From positions 18,515 through 82,514 of the forward strand of contig JBBKXR010000160.1 of the NCBI GenBank assembly GCA_037969585.1: a stretch of DNA of 64,000 bases. Direction: 5' to 3'. The position numbers and the translations under genes were made by a program. The number at the start of each line of letters is the position of its first letter. Within the stretch, counting starts at the first letter, position 1. Of the stretch, positions 52,455-61,460 are shown piece by piece. The stretch comes from JBBKXR01 sp037969585. Its GTDB lineage: Bacteria > Verrucomicrobiota > Verrucomicrobiia > Verrucomicrobiales > DEV007. The notes under the pieces were generated by a model. The model did not search any database, was not told where the DNA came from, and saw only the letters and a program-made list of their open reading frames with translations.

Positions 52455-53321
52455 TTAGCCAACCACCGGCAGAATGGGACGCACGGTTGCTGTCGAACTG
52501 ATGGCTGCGGTCGTTTTTTCCGCGTAGGTGCTTAGCGTGCTCGCGCGGTCGGCAAAGTTCAGCTGCTCCTTGATATCCGCCACGCTGTCCAGGATCAAAT
52601 CGGGTTGGTAGGCAAAATTTTTCAGATCTTCGGTTTTTGTTCCGCCTGACAGAACCAAAATCGTGCGGTAGCCCAGACCGACGCCACCGAGAATATCGGT
52701 TTCCATTGTGTCGCCGACCATCACCGTTTGTTCGCTGGTCAGACCGAGTTGTTTGCGGGCGGCACGCATCATGATCGGGCTTGGCTTGCCGACGGAGAAT
52801 GCCTGCTTGCCCGTGGCGCGCTCGATCATAGCAACGATCGCTCCACAACCGGGGCGAAGTCCCGCTTCCGTCGGACAGTTAGGGTCGAGATTGGTGGCGA
52901 GTAGACGCGCACCACCCGCGACCAGCCGGACGGCTTTTTCCATCATCTCGAAAGTCATGGTCCGGCCTTCGCCGACAATGACGAAATCCGGGTTGTCCTC
53001 GACTACCGAGTAGCCGTTTAGATGGAGCGCGTTGAGCAGGCCACCCTCACCGATCACATACGCTGATCCACCAGGCTTCTGATGCGCTACGAATCGAGCC
53101 GTCGCCATGCTGCAGCTAAAGATATCGCGGTCGGTGGCCTCGACGCCCATGCGGCAAAGCTTCATCGCGACATCACGACGCGTGCGTTGGCTGTTGTTGG
53201 TGAGGAACAGAAAGCGAGTGTCGGTCTCCCGCAATCCCTGAATAAATTCAGCCGCACCGGGGATCAGTTTGCTGCCCCGATAAATGACACCATCCATGTC
53301 TAATAAAAATCCGTACTTCAT
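52455..53321 (-). CDS. HAD-IIA hydrolase (NagD/p-nitrophenylphosphatase-like)
   Basis: 288 residues from ATG 53321 (MKYGFLLDMDGVIYRG). Motif I LLDMDGVIYRGSKLIPGA; motif II FLTNNSQRTRRD, diagnostic for subfamily IIA with its large C2 cap (about 65-175: FVIVGEGRTMTFEMMEKAV, LLATNLDPNCPTE). Motif III SVGKPSPIMM and motif IV VMVGDTMETDILGGVGLG. Such enzymes dephosphorylate nucleotides or sugar phosphates (UMP for NagD). It is convergent with the membrane protein gene. The following spacer (53322-53563) shows nothing recognisable. Confidence 0.9.
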   Translation of the reverse strand: MKYGFLLDMDGVIYRGSKLIPGAAEFIQGLRETDTRFLFLTNNSQRTRRDVAMKLCRMGVEATDRDIFSCSMATARFVAHQKPGGSAYVIGEGGLLNALHLNGYSVVEDNPDFVIVGEGRTMTFEMMEKAVRLVAGGARLLATNLDPNCPTEAGLRPGCGAIVAMIERATGKQAFSVGKPSPIMMRAARKQLGLTSEQTVMVGDTMETDILGGVGLGYRTILVLSGGTKTEDLKNFAYQPDLILDSVADIKEQLNFADRASTLSTYAEKTTAAISSTATVRPILPVVG

Positions 53322-53563
53322 GGTTCGGGGACTGAGCGATATGCGTGCCAAGCCAACTGCGATTCGTGTTTCGGATGTGACAATTCCGATGAAAGATTTT
53401 CATGTCAGTTCGACGTCGAACCGCTGCCACGCTCACGCTGAGCCATTAGCGGAGCCACTGGCCTCACCCTAAGAGAAATTGTCAGCAGCCTAACAAATCC
53501 CAAAAAGCTCTGAAATTTGCGTCTGCGAACCGGCTTTCTGAACCGAACGGGCGGATAAACAGC

Positions 53564-54247
53564 CTAAGTATCCACCGCGAACACCCGCTGCGGCGAGCAC
53601 GCCCACTGACGCACCTGGCAGGTTTTCGCAGACTGCCACCGTCCTCCACCGGCCCACGGTGAGAACGCCGGCAAGATCCAACGCTGCCGATGGCTGGTTT
53701 TCGTTTCCGTTTTTTCCTGCACCAGCGTTGGCAGGCGCAGCCGCGTTCCGGCGGCATCGCCCGCTGACCACGACGGATGCCAGTGTCCACAGACCTCGAT
53801 CATTTTTTCCGGAACATCCGGCGTCTGATGTCCATGATGAAAAAAGAAACCGTCGCGGGCGTAGTCGTCGATGAAGTCCACCTCGCGCCGGATCGCGCCG
53901 CGATCGTGATTGCCGGCGATGCAGATCAGCTCGCCCACCCGACTGCGAACACTTTCCAGCCAGATCAGTGCCTCGTCCGCGGCCGCGCCGCTGTCGACGA
54001 TGTCGCCGACCAGGATCAAGCGCTGCGGCTGATACTCGTCGAGCAGGTCGTTGAGCCGATCCTCGATCGTCGCCATGCCCCACATCGGCCAAAGGCCACC
54101 ACCCGCCCGGCGCGACACTTCGTAACCGAAATGCAGGTCCGACAGCGCCAGCCACCCACCCGCCTTATGCCAGATCGCCAGCCGACCATCGAGGCGAACT
54201 CCGTCGCCGACGGGCACCGCGGTTGATTTTTCTTCGGCTTCGATCAT
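53564..54247 (-). CDS. PdeM-like metallophosphoesterase
   Basis: 227 residues. Calcineurin-type metal motifs: LALSDLHFGYE (Asp37, His39), LILVGDIVDSG, CIAGNHDRG, FFHHGH and CGHWHP. The DLHFG(Y/K)E form and compact size match PdeM, the phosphoesterase often encoded beside an ATP-dependent DNA ligase in the LPD DNA-repair cluster. No ligase, helicase or exonuclease gene is next to it here, so only the family, not the pathway, is supported. The last 40 residues are Trp/Gln-rich and less conserved. Confidence 0.85.
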   Translation of the reverse strand: MIEAEEKSTAVPVGDGVRLDGRLAIWHKAGGWLALSDLHFGYEVSRRAGGGLWPMWGMATIEDRLNDLLDEYQPQRLILVGDIVDSGAAADEALIWLESVRSRVGELICIAGNHDRGAIRREVDFIDDYARDGFFFHHGHQTPDVPEKMIEVCGHWHPSWSAGDAAGTRLRLPTLVQEKTETKTSHRQRWILPAFSPWAGGGRWQSAKTCQVRQWACSPQRVFAVDT

Positions 54248-54292
54248 CGTTACGGCCCTCGCTGCACTTCGCAGGGAGCCACTTTAAAAACC

Positions 54293-55798
54293 ATGTCCGA
54301 CGACAAATCGCAAGCGCAAGACGCGCAAACCCCTCCTGCCGACGAGCCGGATGAGCATCAGCTGATCCAGGTCCGCCGCAAGAAACTCGACACCCTGCGC
54401 GAGCTCGGCGTCGATCCGTTTGGCGGAAAATTCGACACCACCCATCAACCCGCTGCCCTGCGCGCCGCGTTTGAGGAAGGCCTGTCGGTGCGCATCGCCG
54501 GACGTATCACTGCGCTGCGCGACATGGGCAACAGCCAGTTTCTCGATCTGTCCGATTTCGATGGCCGCATTCAGATTTTTGTTAATAAGAAAGCCATCGG
54601 CCCGGAGCAGTGGGCTATTTATAAGTGCCTCGACATCGGCGATTGGATCGGCATCGAAGGCGAGACCTTCATCACCCGCACCGAAGAGCCCTCGGTAAAA
54701 GTCGCCCAGCTCACCGTGCTTTCGAAGACGCTGCGTCCGCTGGCCGACAAATGGCACGGCGTCGCTGACCCGCAGATTAAGTACCGTCAGCGTTACCTCG
54801 ACCTGATCGCCAACGAGCGCAGCCGCGATGTGTTTCGCAAGCGCATCGACATGGTCGCTGAAATTCGTCGCTTCCTTGGCGACCGCGATTTTCGTGAAGT
54901 CGAAACGCCGATGCTGCAGGATGTGCCCGGTGGCGCCGCCGCGCAGCCATTTGAGACCCATCACAACGCGCTCGGCATGCCGATGTTTTTGCGCATCGCG
55001 CCGGAGTTGTATCTCAAACGCCTGTTGGTCGCCGGTCTACCGAAAGTATTCGAGCTCAACCGCAGCTTTCGCAACGAAGGCCTGAGCCGCCGACACAATC
55101 CCGAGTTCACCATGCTCGAAGCCTACTGGGCTTACGCCGACTTCGAACAGATGGCCGACATGGTCGAAGAAATGGTCTGTCATCTCGCCGAGAAATTCTG
55201 CGGCGGTCTGCAGATCGAACATCGCAATGCTGACGACGAAGTCATTCGGACCATAAATCTGAATCGACCTTGGCGTCGCGCCGAGTACGAAGTGCTGATC
55301 CGCGAAGCCGCTGGTCCCGACTGGTTTGAACTCGACGAAGCCGCCAAACGCAAGCGCTGCGAAGAACTCCGCGTCGAAGTCTCCCCGGACATGGAGGATC
55401 ACGAGATCAGCCAACAGGTTTTCGAAAAACTCGTCGAAGAGCGTACCTTCGATCCCTGCTACGTCACCCACGTTCCCAAAGAGCTCGTGCCTTTGGCCAA
55501 GCAAAATGCCGACGACGATCGCCTGGTCGACGTCTACGAGCTGATCATCAATGGTCAGGAAATTTCACCCGGATACTCCGAGCTTAACGATCCCGATGTG
55601 CAGCGCAAACGCCTCGAAGATCAGGCCGGCGAAGAAACCCAAAAGATCGACGAAGACTTCCTGCTCGCTCTCGAATATGGCATGCCCCCCGCCGGTGGTA
55701 TCGGCATCGGCATCGATCGGTTGGTGATGATGCTGACCGGAGCCGAGTCGATTCGTGACGTGGTGTTGTTTCCGCAGTTGAAGAGGCGGGAGTCTTAA
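54293..55798 (+). CDS. lysS: lysyl-tRNA synthetase, class II
   Basis: 501 residues. N-terminal OB-fold anticodon-binding domain (about 55-165: VRIAGRITALRDMGNSQFLD, LDIGDWIGIEGE). Class II core: motif 1 around FREVETPMLQDVPGGAAAQPF, motif 2 FELNRSFRNEGLSRRHNPEFT, motif 3 GIGIGIDRLVMMLTG. The substrate loop GQEISPGYSELNDPDVQRKR is typical. Near the E. coli length (505). It starts 45 bases from the divergent PdeM-like gene, so they share a promoter region. Confidence 0.97.
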   Translation: MSDDKSQAQDAQTPPADEPDEHQLIQVRRKKLDTLRELGVDPFGGKFDTTHQPAALRAAFEEGLSVRIAGRITALRDMGNSQFLDLSDFDGRIQIFVNKKAIGPEQWAIYKCLDIGDWIGIEGETFITRTEEPSVKVAQLTVLSKTLRPLADKWHGVADPQIKYRQRYLDLIANERSRDVFRKRIDMVAEIRRFLGDRDFREVETPMLQDVPGGAAAQPFETHHNALGMPMFLRIAPELYLKRLLVAGLPKVFELNRSFRNEGLSRRHNPEFTMLEAYWAYADFEQMADMVEEMVCHLAEKFCGGLQIEHRNADDEVIRTINLNRPWRRAEYEVLIREAAGPDWFELDEAAKRKRCEELRVEVSPDMEDHEISQQVFEKLVEERTFDPCYVTHVPKELVPLAKQNADDDRLVDVYELIINGQEISPGYSELNDPDVQRKRLEDQAGEETQKIDEDFLLALEYGMPPAGGIGIGIDRLVMMLTGAESIRDVVLFPQLKRRES

Positions 55799-55812
55799 GT
55801 ATTAAGTGGTTA

Positions 55813-55853
55813 AGTTTTAAGTTCCTTTTGACGAGTGCTTAAAACTTAAAACT
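55813..55853. repeat. inverted repeat behind lysS
   Basis: AGTTTTAAGT (55813-55822) and ACTTAAAACT (55844-55853) flank 21 bases; the left side starts in a run of TTAAG motifs right after the lysS stop (TAAGTATTAAGTGGTTAAG). AT-rich against its surroundings. It may end the lysS transcript or be one more interspersed repeat. Confidence 0.5.
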
Positions 55854-55892
55854 CCGCGACCGCCCCTTTGAATGGGTGTTTCATCGAAGGTC

Positions 55893-56888
55893 ATGCGTTT
55901 TCTCTCGCTCTTTTTCGTCCTAATCATCTCCCTCGCAGTCGCGGCCGCCCAAGGTCCACCGCCGATGCGCAAACACACGGCGACCGAAGCGCGACCGATC
56001 CAACTCGTCCCCGCGACCGAAAAACCACCCGGCAAGCACGAGGAAAAAACGCAGACTCGCGGCGCCGTTCGCGTCATCGAGTCGAACGCGATTCCCGAAC
56101 ATTTGGTCGGCGAGTTTCCCAATCGCGGCAATCCCCACGAGATCGGCGAGCAGCGCTATCGGTTTGAAATTCCGGCTGCACCAAAGGCCAACGACGAGAT
56201 CACACCCACTCATCTCGGAGCTCAACCAGGACCGCCGAATCGTCCTTTCGGCATCGCTCTCAACGGCGTGCTGTTCGATCCCGGCACCGCCGAGTTCTGG
56301 AACGGCGACCGCGAACTCGATTGGAACTACGAAGCCCTCGGCGGCGCGGTCGGTTTGGGCCTCGATGAGAACCACGCTCATGTGCAGCCGAGCGGAGCTT
56401 ATCACTACCACGGCTTGCCGACGCCGTACCTGCGCAAGCTTGGCGTCGATAAAAAATCGCACTCGCCGCAGGTTGGCTGGGCGGCGGACGGATTCCCGAT
56501 CTACGCGCTTTACGGTTACGAAGATCCCAAGGACCCGAAGTCTCCGATCGTCAGATTGACCTCCAGTTTCCAGCTCAAAGAAGGCAAACGCCCTGCCGGC
56601 AACGAAGGTCCTGGCGGCGAGTATGACGGCGCCTTTTACCGCGATTATGAGTTCGTTCAAGGCAATGGCACGCTCGACGAGTGCAATGCTCGCTTCTGCG
56701 TCACCCCCGAATTTCCCGAAGGCACCTACGCCTATTTTCTGACCACCGAATGGCCAGTTATTCCGAGAAATTTCCGCGCCACCCCTGTCGAACTGCGCGG
56801 GCCAGAAGGTCCCGGTGGTCCGGGCGGAGATCGACGCCCACCTCGCGGTGGCCGGGACGATGATCGGCGTGGACCGCCGCGCCGCTAG
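55893..56888 (+). CDS. YHYH-domain protein, exported
   Basis: 331 residues from ATG 55893 (MRFLSLFFVLIISLAVAAAQ, signal peptide); ATG 55872 would add seven. The YHYH domain is clear: PFGIALNGVLFDPGTAEFWN, then HVQPSGAYHYHGLP, VGWAADGFPIYALYGY and FYRDYEFVQGNGTLDECNAR, then TPEFPEGTYAYFLTTEWPVI. The domain is widespread in environmental bacteria and of unknown activity. The C-terminus is a Gly/Pro/Arg/Asp low-complexity tail (about 295-331). No operon partner is certain; a sulfatase follows on the same strand. Confidence 0.88.
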   Translation: MRFLSLFFVLIISLAVAAAQGPPPMRKHTATEARPIQLVPATEKPPGKHEEKTQTRGAVRVIESNAIPEHLVGEFPNRGNPHEIGEQRYRFEIPAAPKANDEITPTHLGAQPGPPNRPFGIALNGVLFDPGTAEFWNGDRELDWNYEALGGAVGLGLDENHAHVQPSGAYHYHGLPTPYLRKLGVDKKSHSPQVGWAADGFPIYALYGYEDPKDPKSPIVRLTSSFQLKEGKRPAGNEGPGGEYDGAFYRDYEFVQGNGTLDECNARFCVTPEFPEGTYAYFLTTEWPVIPRNFRATPVELRGPEGPGGPGGDRRPPRGGRDDDRRGPPRR

Positions 56889-57070
56889 GGTAGCCGCCTT
56901 TGTCAAAAGGTGGGCCTTTGGACGAGCGCTTTGGCTGAGACCCTTCTGGACTACAGCAGATGGCGCTGAGTGCTTCAAACCGGCAACTGCCATTTCACCA
57001 ACGAATCTGTCCAGATGGTGTAAATTTTTCACGCACCTTGCTCCCTGCCCTGCCCTGCTCCAATCCTCGC

Positions 57071-58726
57071 ATGCGACCTTCCCGATTCTATCTCCTGCTT
57101 CTTCTATTGCTCACGGTCCTGAACCCGCTGCAGGCGAACGCGAAAGGCAAACCTCTCAACGTCCTGCTGATCTGCGTCGACGACCTGAAACCCGTGCTCG
57201 GCTGCTACGGTGATTCGGTGGCCAAGACTCCGGCAATTGACGCCCTGGCAACGCGCGGCGTGCTGTTCGAATCTGCCTATTGCAATCAGGCGGTTTGCAG
57301 CCCTTCGCGCAATTCCCTGATGACGGGCTTGAGACCGCAGACCATTGGCGTCTACGATTTGCCGACCAATTTTCGCATAGCCGTGCCCGACGCCGTTACC
57401 GTCGCTCAGCATTTCCAGGCGAACGGCTACCGGACCGAAGCGCTGGGAAAAATCATGCACAAGGGCCATGGCAACGTTGAAGACGCCGTCTCGTGGACCG
57501 TGCCCCACTTTCTCGCCAAAGCGCCGACCTACGTAAATCCCGACAGCACCGCCAACGGCAGGAAAGACCAGCGCGGAGGCACTCGCGGCACCGCCACCGA
57601 GAGCGCCGACGTGCCCGACGATACCTATGTCGACGGTCTCATCGCGGAGGAAGCCATGCGTCGTTTGCAGAAAGCCGCCGCCGAGCCCGACAAGCCGTTT
57701 TTCATCGCCGTCGGATTCATCCGCCCGCATCTGCCATTTGTGGCACCGTCAAAATATTGGGATCTTTATCAGCCTGACAAGTTGCCCATGCCGGCATTCA
57801 CCGACGCTCCAGAGGGCGCGCCCGACTATGCGCCTCAGTACGGCGGCGAGTTGCGGCAGTACAGCGACATGCCGGCGAAAGACGAAATCGACGCGGCGAT
57901 GACGCGTCACCTCATCCATGGCTACTATGCCGCGACAAGCTATGCGGACGCACTGGTTGGCAAGCTGATCGATGCTCTCGATGCCAACGGCCTCAGTGAT
58001 GACACCATCATCGTGCTGTGGGGCGATCATGGCTGGCACCTCGGCGATCATTCCATCTGGTGCAAGCACACCAACTACGAACAGGCGGCGCGAATCCCGC
58101 TCATCGTCGTCGCACCCGGCGGGGCGAAAAACGTCCGCTCGAAATCCTTTATCGAAACCGTAGATCTTTACCCCACGCTGGCGGAACTCGCCGGACTTCC
58201 GCAAAAGGCGGGCCTCGACGGCATCAGTCAGGCTGAAGTCGTGGCCGATCCAACCGCGTCGGTTCGCGATCATGTCATCCACGTCTACCCGCGCGGTGGG
58301 CGGCTCGGTCGCGCGATCCGTACCGACCGCTACCGCATGGTCGAGTGGAAAGTGCCAGGCAGTCCAGCGGACAGCGCCGAGTTCGAGCTCTACGACTACG
58401 CCGCCGATCCTCTTGAGACGAAAAATCTAGCGGCGACCGAAACCGCAAAGCTGAAGGAGCTTCAAAAAATCCTCGCCATCCATCCCGAGGCAAAACCTCA
58501 ATATCGTGAAATCACCCCGGAGCAGCGTGCCAGGCAGGAAGCGGCAATTGCCAAGCGGGTGGCGGCTTTCAAAAAACGTGACCAGGATGGCGATGGACGT
58601 CTTACCAAAGAAGAATTTCTGGTCAAGCAGCCGGACCCGGACGAAGCACCGCAACGCTTTCCGATTTTTGACAAAAGTGGCGACGGGTTTCTGAGCGAGT
58701 CCGAGTATGTCAACGCGGGTAAGTAA
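57071..58726 (+). CDS. sulfatase with C-terminal EF-hands, exported
   Basis: 551 residues from ATG 57071 (signal MRPSRFYLLLLLLLTVLNPL). Metal site CVDDLKPVLGCYG, formylglycine Cys76 in CSPSRNSLMTG, KIMHKGHG, GFIRPHLPFVAPSKYWDLY, LWGDHGWHLGDHSIWCKHTN. Iduronate-2-sulfatase-like. Unlike the sulfatase at 23.8 kb it carries two EF-hand-like loops near the end, DQDGDGRLTKEEF and DKSGDGFLSESEY, which should bind calcium. Such fusions are frequent in Verrucomicrobia and Planctomycetes. The substrate polysaccharide is unknown. The frame upstream of 57071 is not supported. Confidence 0.94.
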   Translation: MRPSRFYLLLLLLLTVLNPLQANAKGKPLNVLLICVDDLKPVLGCYGDSVAKTPAIDALATRGVLFESAYCNQAVCSPSRNSLMTGLRPQTIGVYDLPTNFRIAVPDAVTVAQHFQANGYRTEALGKIMHKGHGNVEDAVSWTVPHFLAKAPTYVNPDSTANGRKDQRGGTRGTATESADVPDDTYVDGLIAEEAMRRLQKAAAEPDKPFFIAVGFIRPHLPFVAPSKYWDLYQPDKLPMPAFTDAPEGAPDYAPQYGGELRQYSDMPAKDEIDAAMTRHLIHGYYAATSYADALVGKLIDALDANGLSDDTIIVLWGDHGWHLGDHSIWCKHTNYEQAARIPLIVVAPGGAKNVRSKSFIETVDLYPTLAELAGLPQKAGLDGISQAEVVADPTASVRDHVIHVYPRGGRLGRAIRTDRYRMVEWKVPGSPADSAEFELYDYAADPLETKNLAATETAKLKELQKILAIHPEAKPQYREITPEQRARQEAAIAKRVAAFKKRDQDGDGRLTKEEFLVKQPDPDEAPQRFPIFDKSGDGFLSESEYVNAGK

Positions 58727-58827
58727 GCGGAAGGACGGTATCCTGCCCTCGTTGAATTGGCCAACGCACCGGGGCGGATGGCAAATCGGACCCACTTTTT
58801 GCAAAATCGTGCGGCGCTCGCATGCCC

Positions 58828-58859
58828 TGCAAGATAATACTTTCCCGGTAAAAGATTAT
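58828..58859. promoter_or_regulatory. CCGG-centred dyad, copy 5 (most symmetrical)
   Basis: Bases 58834-58859 form a 26-bp near-palindrome: ATAATACTTTCCC mirrored by GGTAAAAGATTAT, 10 of 13 half-site positions symmetrical. The upstream flank TGCAAGATA is shared with copy 2. It lies in a 323-base gap (58727-59049) before lpd that holds no gene. Confidence 0.45.
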
Positions 58860-59049
58860 TCGGCGAGACACTGAAAACCAGAACTCACAACGAAGACGTG
58901 GGGCACAGAGAGCAGATGAGCGAATTTTCCGGGCGGCGTATGCTGCGCGGCAATTTCGGCCTTTTAATTCGGCGATATTGGCCCACTTTTGGAACTCTTG
59001 CTGACGCAGACAGTTCTGCGCGCGGATGTCCTTCAAAACTGCACTTATC

Positions 59050-60447
59050 ATGGCTTCTTACGACCTCATCGTTATCGGCGGCGGACCTGCCGGCTACGTC
59101 GGCGCAATCCGCGCGGCTCAACTTGGCAAGAAAGTTGCCTGCATCGAAAACGATCGCGCCGGTGGTACCTGCTTGAACTGGGGCTGCATTCCGACCAAGG
59201 CGTTGCTGAAGAATGCCGAGGTTTATCACACGCTCAAACACAACGCCGAAACCTTCGGCCTGAAAATCGAGGGCAAAATCAGCTACGACTGGTCCGCAGT
59301 CATCGGTCGTTCGCGCAAAGTCGCTGGGCAGCTCGCCGGCGGCATCGAGTTTCTGTTCAAGAAAAACAAGATCGACTACCTGCGCGGCGACGGCGCCCTT
59401 GCAGGAGAAGGCAAAGTCTCGGTCACCGACGCCAATGGCAAAAGTGAAACCCACGAAGCTAAGAATGTGCTTATCGCGACCGGCTGCAAAAGTCGCGACC
59501 TACCCTTTCTCAAGTTCGACGGCAAGACGGTGATCTCCTCGAAGGAGGCGATGACGCTGGCGACTCAGCCGAAGGAAATCATCATCATCGGAGCGGGTGC
59601 CATCGGCGTCGAGTTCGCGGATTTCTTCAACGCTTACGACACCAAGGTGACCAGCGTCGAAATGATGGACAACCTGCTACCGGTCGAAGACACCGAAGTT
59701 TCCCAGACACTCGAAAAGGTGTTTAAGAAAAAAGGCATCAACTTCCTGCTCGGCACCAAGACCACGGCCGCCAATGTCAGCGATGGCAAAATCGAGCTGA
59801 CCGTCGAACCCGCTGCAGGTGGCGATTCCCAAGTGCTCACCGCCGACACCTGTCTGGTCGCCGTTGGCGTACAGCCGGTGATGCCCGGCAACGCCGACAG
59901 CGTGACTCTCACCGATCGCGGCTACATCGAAACCGACGATCGCTACCAGACCAACCTCGCCAATGTCTACGCCGCCGGTGACATTATCGGGCCGCCATGG
60001 CTGGCCCACGTCGCCAGCTTCGAAGCCATCCAGGCGGTCGAGGGTATCTTCGTCGCCGACAAGCAGCCGAAGAAAGTCGAGATTTTTCCCGGCTGCACTT
60101 ACTGCCATCCCGAAGTCGCCAGCATCGGTGTGACCGAACGTGCAGCAGTCGAGCAAGGCATCGAATTCAATGTCGGAAAATTTCCCTTCCAGGCCAGCGG
60201 TCGGGCTCTCGCAGTCGGCGAGCCGGACGGCTTTGTGAAATTGCTCTACGGCAAAGAACACGGCGAGCTGATCGGCGCGCACATCATCGGCGCCGGAGCC
60301 ACCGAGCTGATCGCTGAAATGGGCTTGGCGATTACTTTGGAAGCCACCTGGGAAGAACTGGAAAACACCATCCACGCCCACCCTACCCTTTCCGAAGCGA
60401 TCCACGAAGCGACCAGCGCAGCGTTCGGGCACGCGATACATATTTAG
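59050..60447 (+). CDS. lpd: dihydrolipoamide dehydrogenase (E3)
   Basis: 465 residues from ATG 59050. FAD-binding DLIVIGGGPAGYVGAIRAAQ; redox-active Cys41-x4-Cys46 in GGTCLNWGCIPTKALL; NAD-binding IIIIGAGAIGVEFADFF; FAD closure VYAAGDIIGPPWLAHVA; C-terminal HAHPTLSEAIHEA with the catalytic His-Glu pair. It reoxidises lipoyl groups of the pyruvate and 2-oxoglutarate dehydrogenase complexes. It is encoded alone, 16 kb from pdhA-pdhB-pdhC, so it may serve several complexes. Confidence 0.96.
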   Translation: MASYDLIVIGGGPAGYVGAIRAAQLGKKVACIENDRAGGTCLNWGCIPTKALLKNAEVYHTLKHNAETFGLKIEGKISYDWSAVIGRSRKVAGQLAGGIEFLFKKNKIDYLRGDGALAGEGKVSVTDANGKSETHEAKNVLIATGCKSRDLPFLKFDGKTVISSKEAMTLATQPKEIIIIGAGAIGVEFADFFNAYDTKVTSVEMMDNLLPVEDTEVSQTLEKVFKKKGINFLLGTKTTAANVSDGKIELTVEPAAGGDSQVLTADTCLVAVGVQPVMPGNADSVTLTDRGYIETDDRYQTNLANVYAAGDIIGPPWLAHVASFEAIQAVEGIFVADKQPKKVEIFPGCTYCHPEVASIGVTERAAVEQGIEFNVGKFPFQASGRALAVGEPDGFVKLLYGKEHGELIGAHIIGAGATELIAEMGLAITLEATWEELENTIHAHPTLSEAIHEATSAAFGHAIHI

Positions 60448-60494
60448 GATTCAACGGTTCCCAAAAAACCGACAGCCATCCCGTGGACGAGAAA

Positions 60495-60521
60495 AATCCG
60501 TGTCAATCCGTGCAATCCGTG
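60495..60521. repeat. AATCCGTG triple repeat (interspersed type)
   Basis: Three copies of AATCCGTG at 60495-60502, 60505-60512 and 60514-60521, with periods of 9-10, continuing GTTCATCC into the stop codon of the gluconokinase gene. The string ATCCGTGTxAATCCGTG is a familiar intergenic repeat of Planctomycetes and Verrucomicrobia. It lies between convergent lpd and gntK and may act in RNA ends; that role is a guess. Confidence 0.6.
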
Positions 60522-60523
60522 GT

Positions 60524-61030
60524 TCATCCCAACTTACTGAGAATCTCCTCAACGATCTCACTGGGTTCCTGATCAACCCCAACCCGCACCACGCCTTCAT
60601 CCACGGTCGGTTTTTCGAGCGCGGCGAATTGGCTATCGAGCAGTGAGGCCGGCATGTATTCGTGCTGCCGGTCGGCGAGGCGGGCGTCGATGAGTTCGCG
60701 ACTGCCGTCGAGCCAGACAAAACGCACGTTTTGCGGATCGTCTTTTTTCAGGTAATCACGGTAGGCCCGCTTGAGTGCCGAGCAGGCGATGAACACCAGG
60801 TCGTGACTCTGCGATTTCTCAGCGGCGAGCTTTTTCAAAACATCGAACCACGGCCAGCGGTCGTCATCGTCGAGCGCGATGCCGGCGCCCATTTTTTGTT
60901 TGTTTGCCGGCGGATGAAAGTCGTCACCGTCGAGATAGATCGCGCCGTCAATCGCCGTCGCCAAGCCTTCGCCGACCGTGCTTTTACCGCAGCCGGAAAC
61001 TCCCATCAGATAGACGATACGCTGACTCAT
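60524..61030 (-). CDS. gntK: gluconokinase
   Basis: 168 residues from ATG 61030 (MSQRIVYLMG). P-loop GVSGCGKST (10-18), then YLDGDDFHPPANKQKMGAGIALDDDDRWPW (gluconate and metal contacts, given by its ends), CSALKRAYRDYL and the lid HEYMPASLLDSQFAALE. Phosphorylates D-gluconate to 6-phosphogluconate for the pentose phosphate or Entner-Doudoroff route. Size fits the GntK/IdnK family (about 170-190). No gluconate permease or dehydratase is adjacent. The gene's stop overlaps the edge of the AATCCGTG repeat. Confidence 0.93.
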   Translation of the reverse strand: MSQRIVYLMGVSGCGKSTVGEGLATAIDGAIYLDGDDFHPPANKQKMGAGIALDDDDRWPWFDVLKKLAAEKSQSHDLVFIACSALKRAYRDYLKKDDPQNVRFVWLDGSRELIDARLADRQHEYMPASLLDSQFAALEKPTVDEGVVRVGVDQEPSEIVEEILSKLG

Positions 61031-61059
61031 AGTTGGCAATCAAACCACATCTCGAAGCC

Positions 61060-61446
61060 TCAGCCCCAGTGAAATTTAATCAACCAGCGAAGAGCAAAGC
61101 GGATCAGTGCATTTATCTCAACCGCGAAGAACCCATAGACGAAACCGATCGGAAAGAAAATGAGCGCGAGCAATAGAGCGATTCCTGACCAGATCCAAGC
61201 TCCTGCTGCATAGCCCAGTCCACAGAAGACACATCCGAAAACGAAGGCCAACAGCAGCCGCATGCCGAACTCCATGCTGTCAGCGATGTTTTCTATATTA
61301 AATTTTTCTTCGTCCTTCCCTTCATACCTGCCGTCCGCCGTGCCCGTGCCTGGGTGGCATCTCCAGCAACCACCAAGATAATTATCCGCGGTCTCCTGGC
61401 TGATCTCTTTGCCACAGACTTTGCAGTTGAGCTTCGGAGATTCCAT
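61060..61446 (-). CDS. unknown small membrane protein with zinc-ribbon
   Basis: 128 residues. N-terminal four-cysteine pair CKVCGK ... GGCWRCHPG (Cys8, Cys11, Cys27, Cys30), typical of a small zinc ribbon, then an acidic link (about 42-58) and two to three hydrophobic segments (about 61-112), ending RWLIKFHWG. No family recognised. It lies 15 bases from the enolase-superfamily gene upstream on the same strand and 29 bases from gntK downstream, so co-transcription is possible. Confidence 0.7.
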   Translation of the reverse strand: MESPKLNCKVCGKEISQETADNYLGGCWRCHPGTGTADGRYEGKDEEKFNIENIADSMEFGMRLLLAFVFGCVFCGLGYAAGAWIWSGIALLLALIFFPIGFVYGFFAVEINALIRFALRWLIKFHWG

Positions 61447-61460
61447 GGCAATGAATTTCG

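Noticed and set aside
53564..54247. LPD DNA-repair cluster around the PdeM-like gene
   Set aside because: No ligase, helicase or exonuclease gene within reach; only the single phosphoesterase is present.
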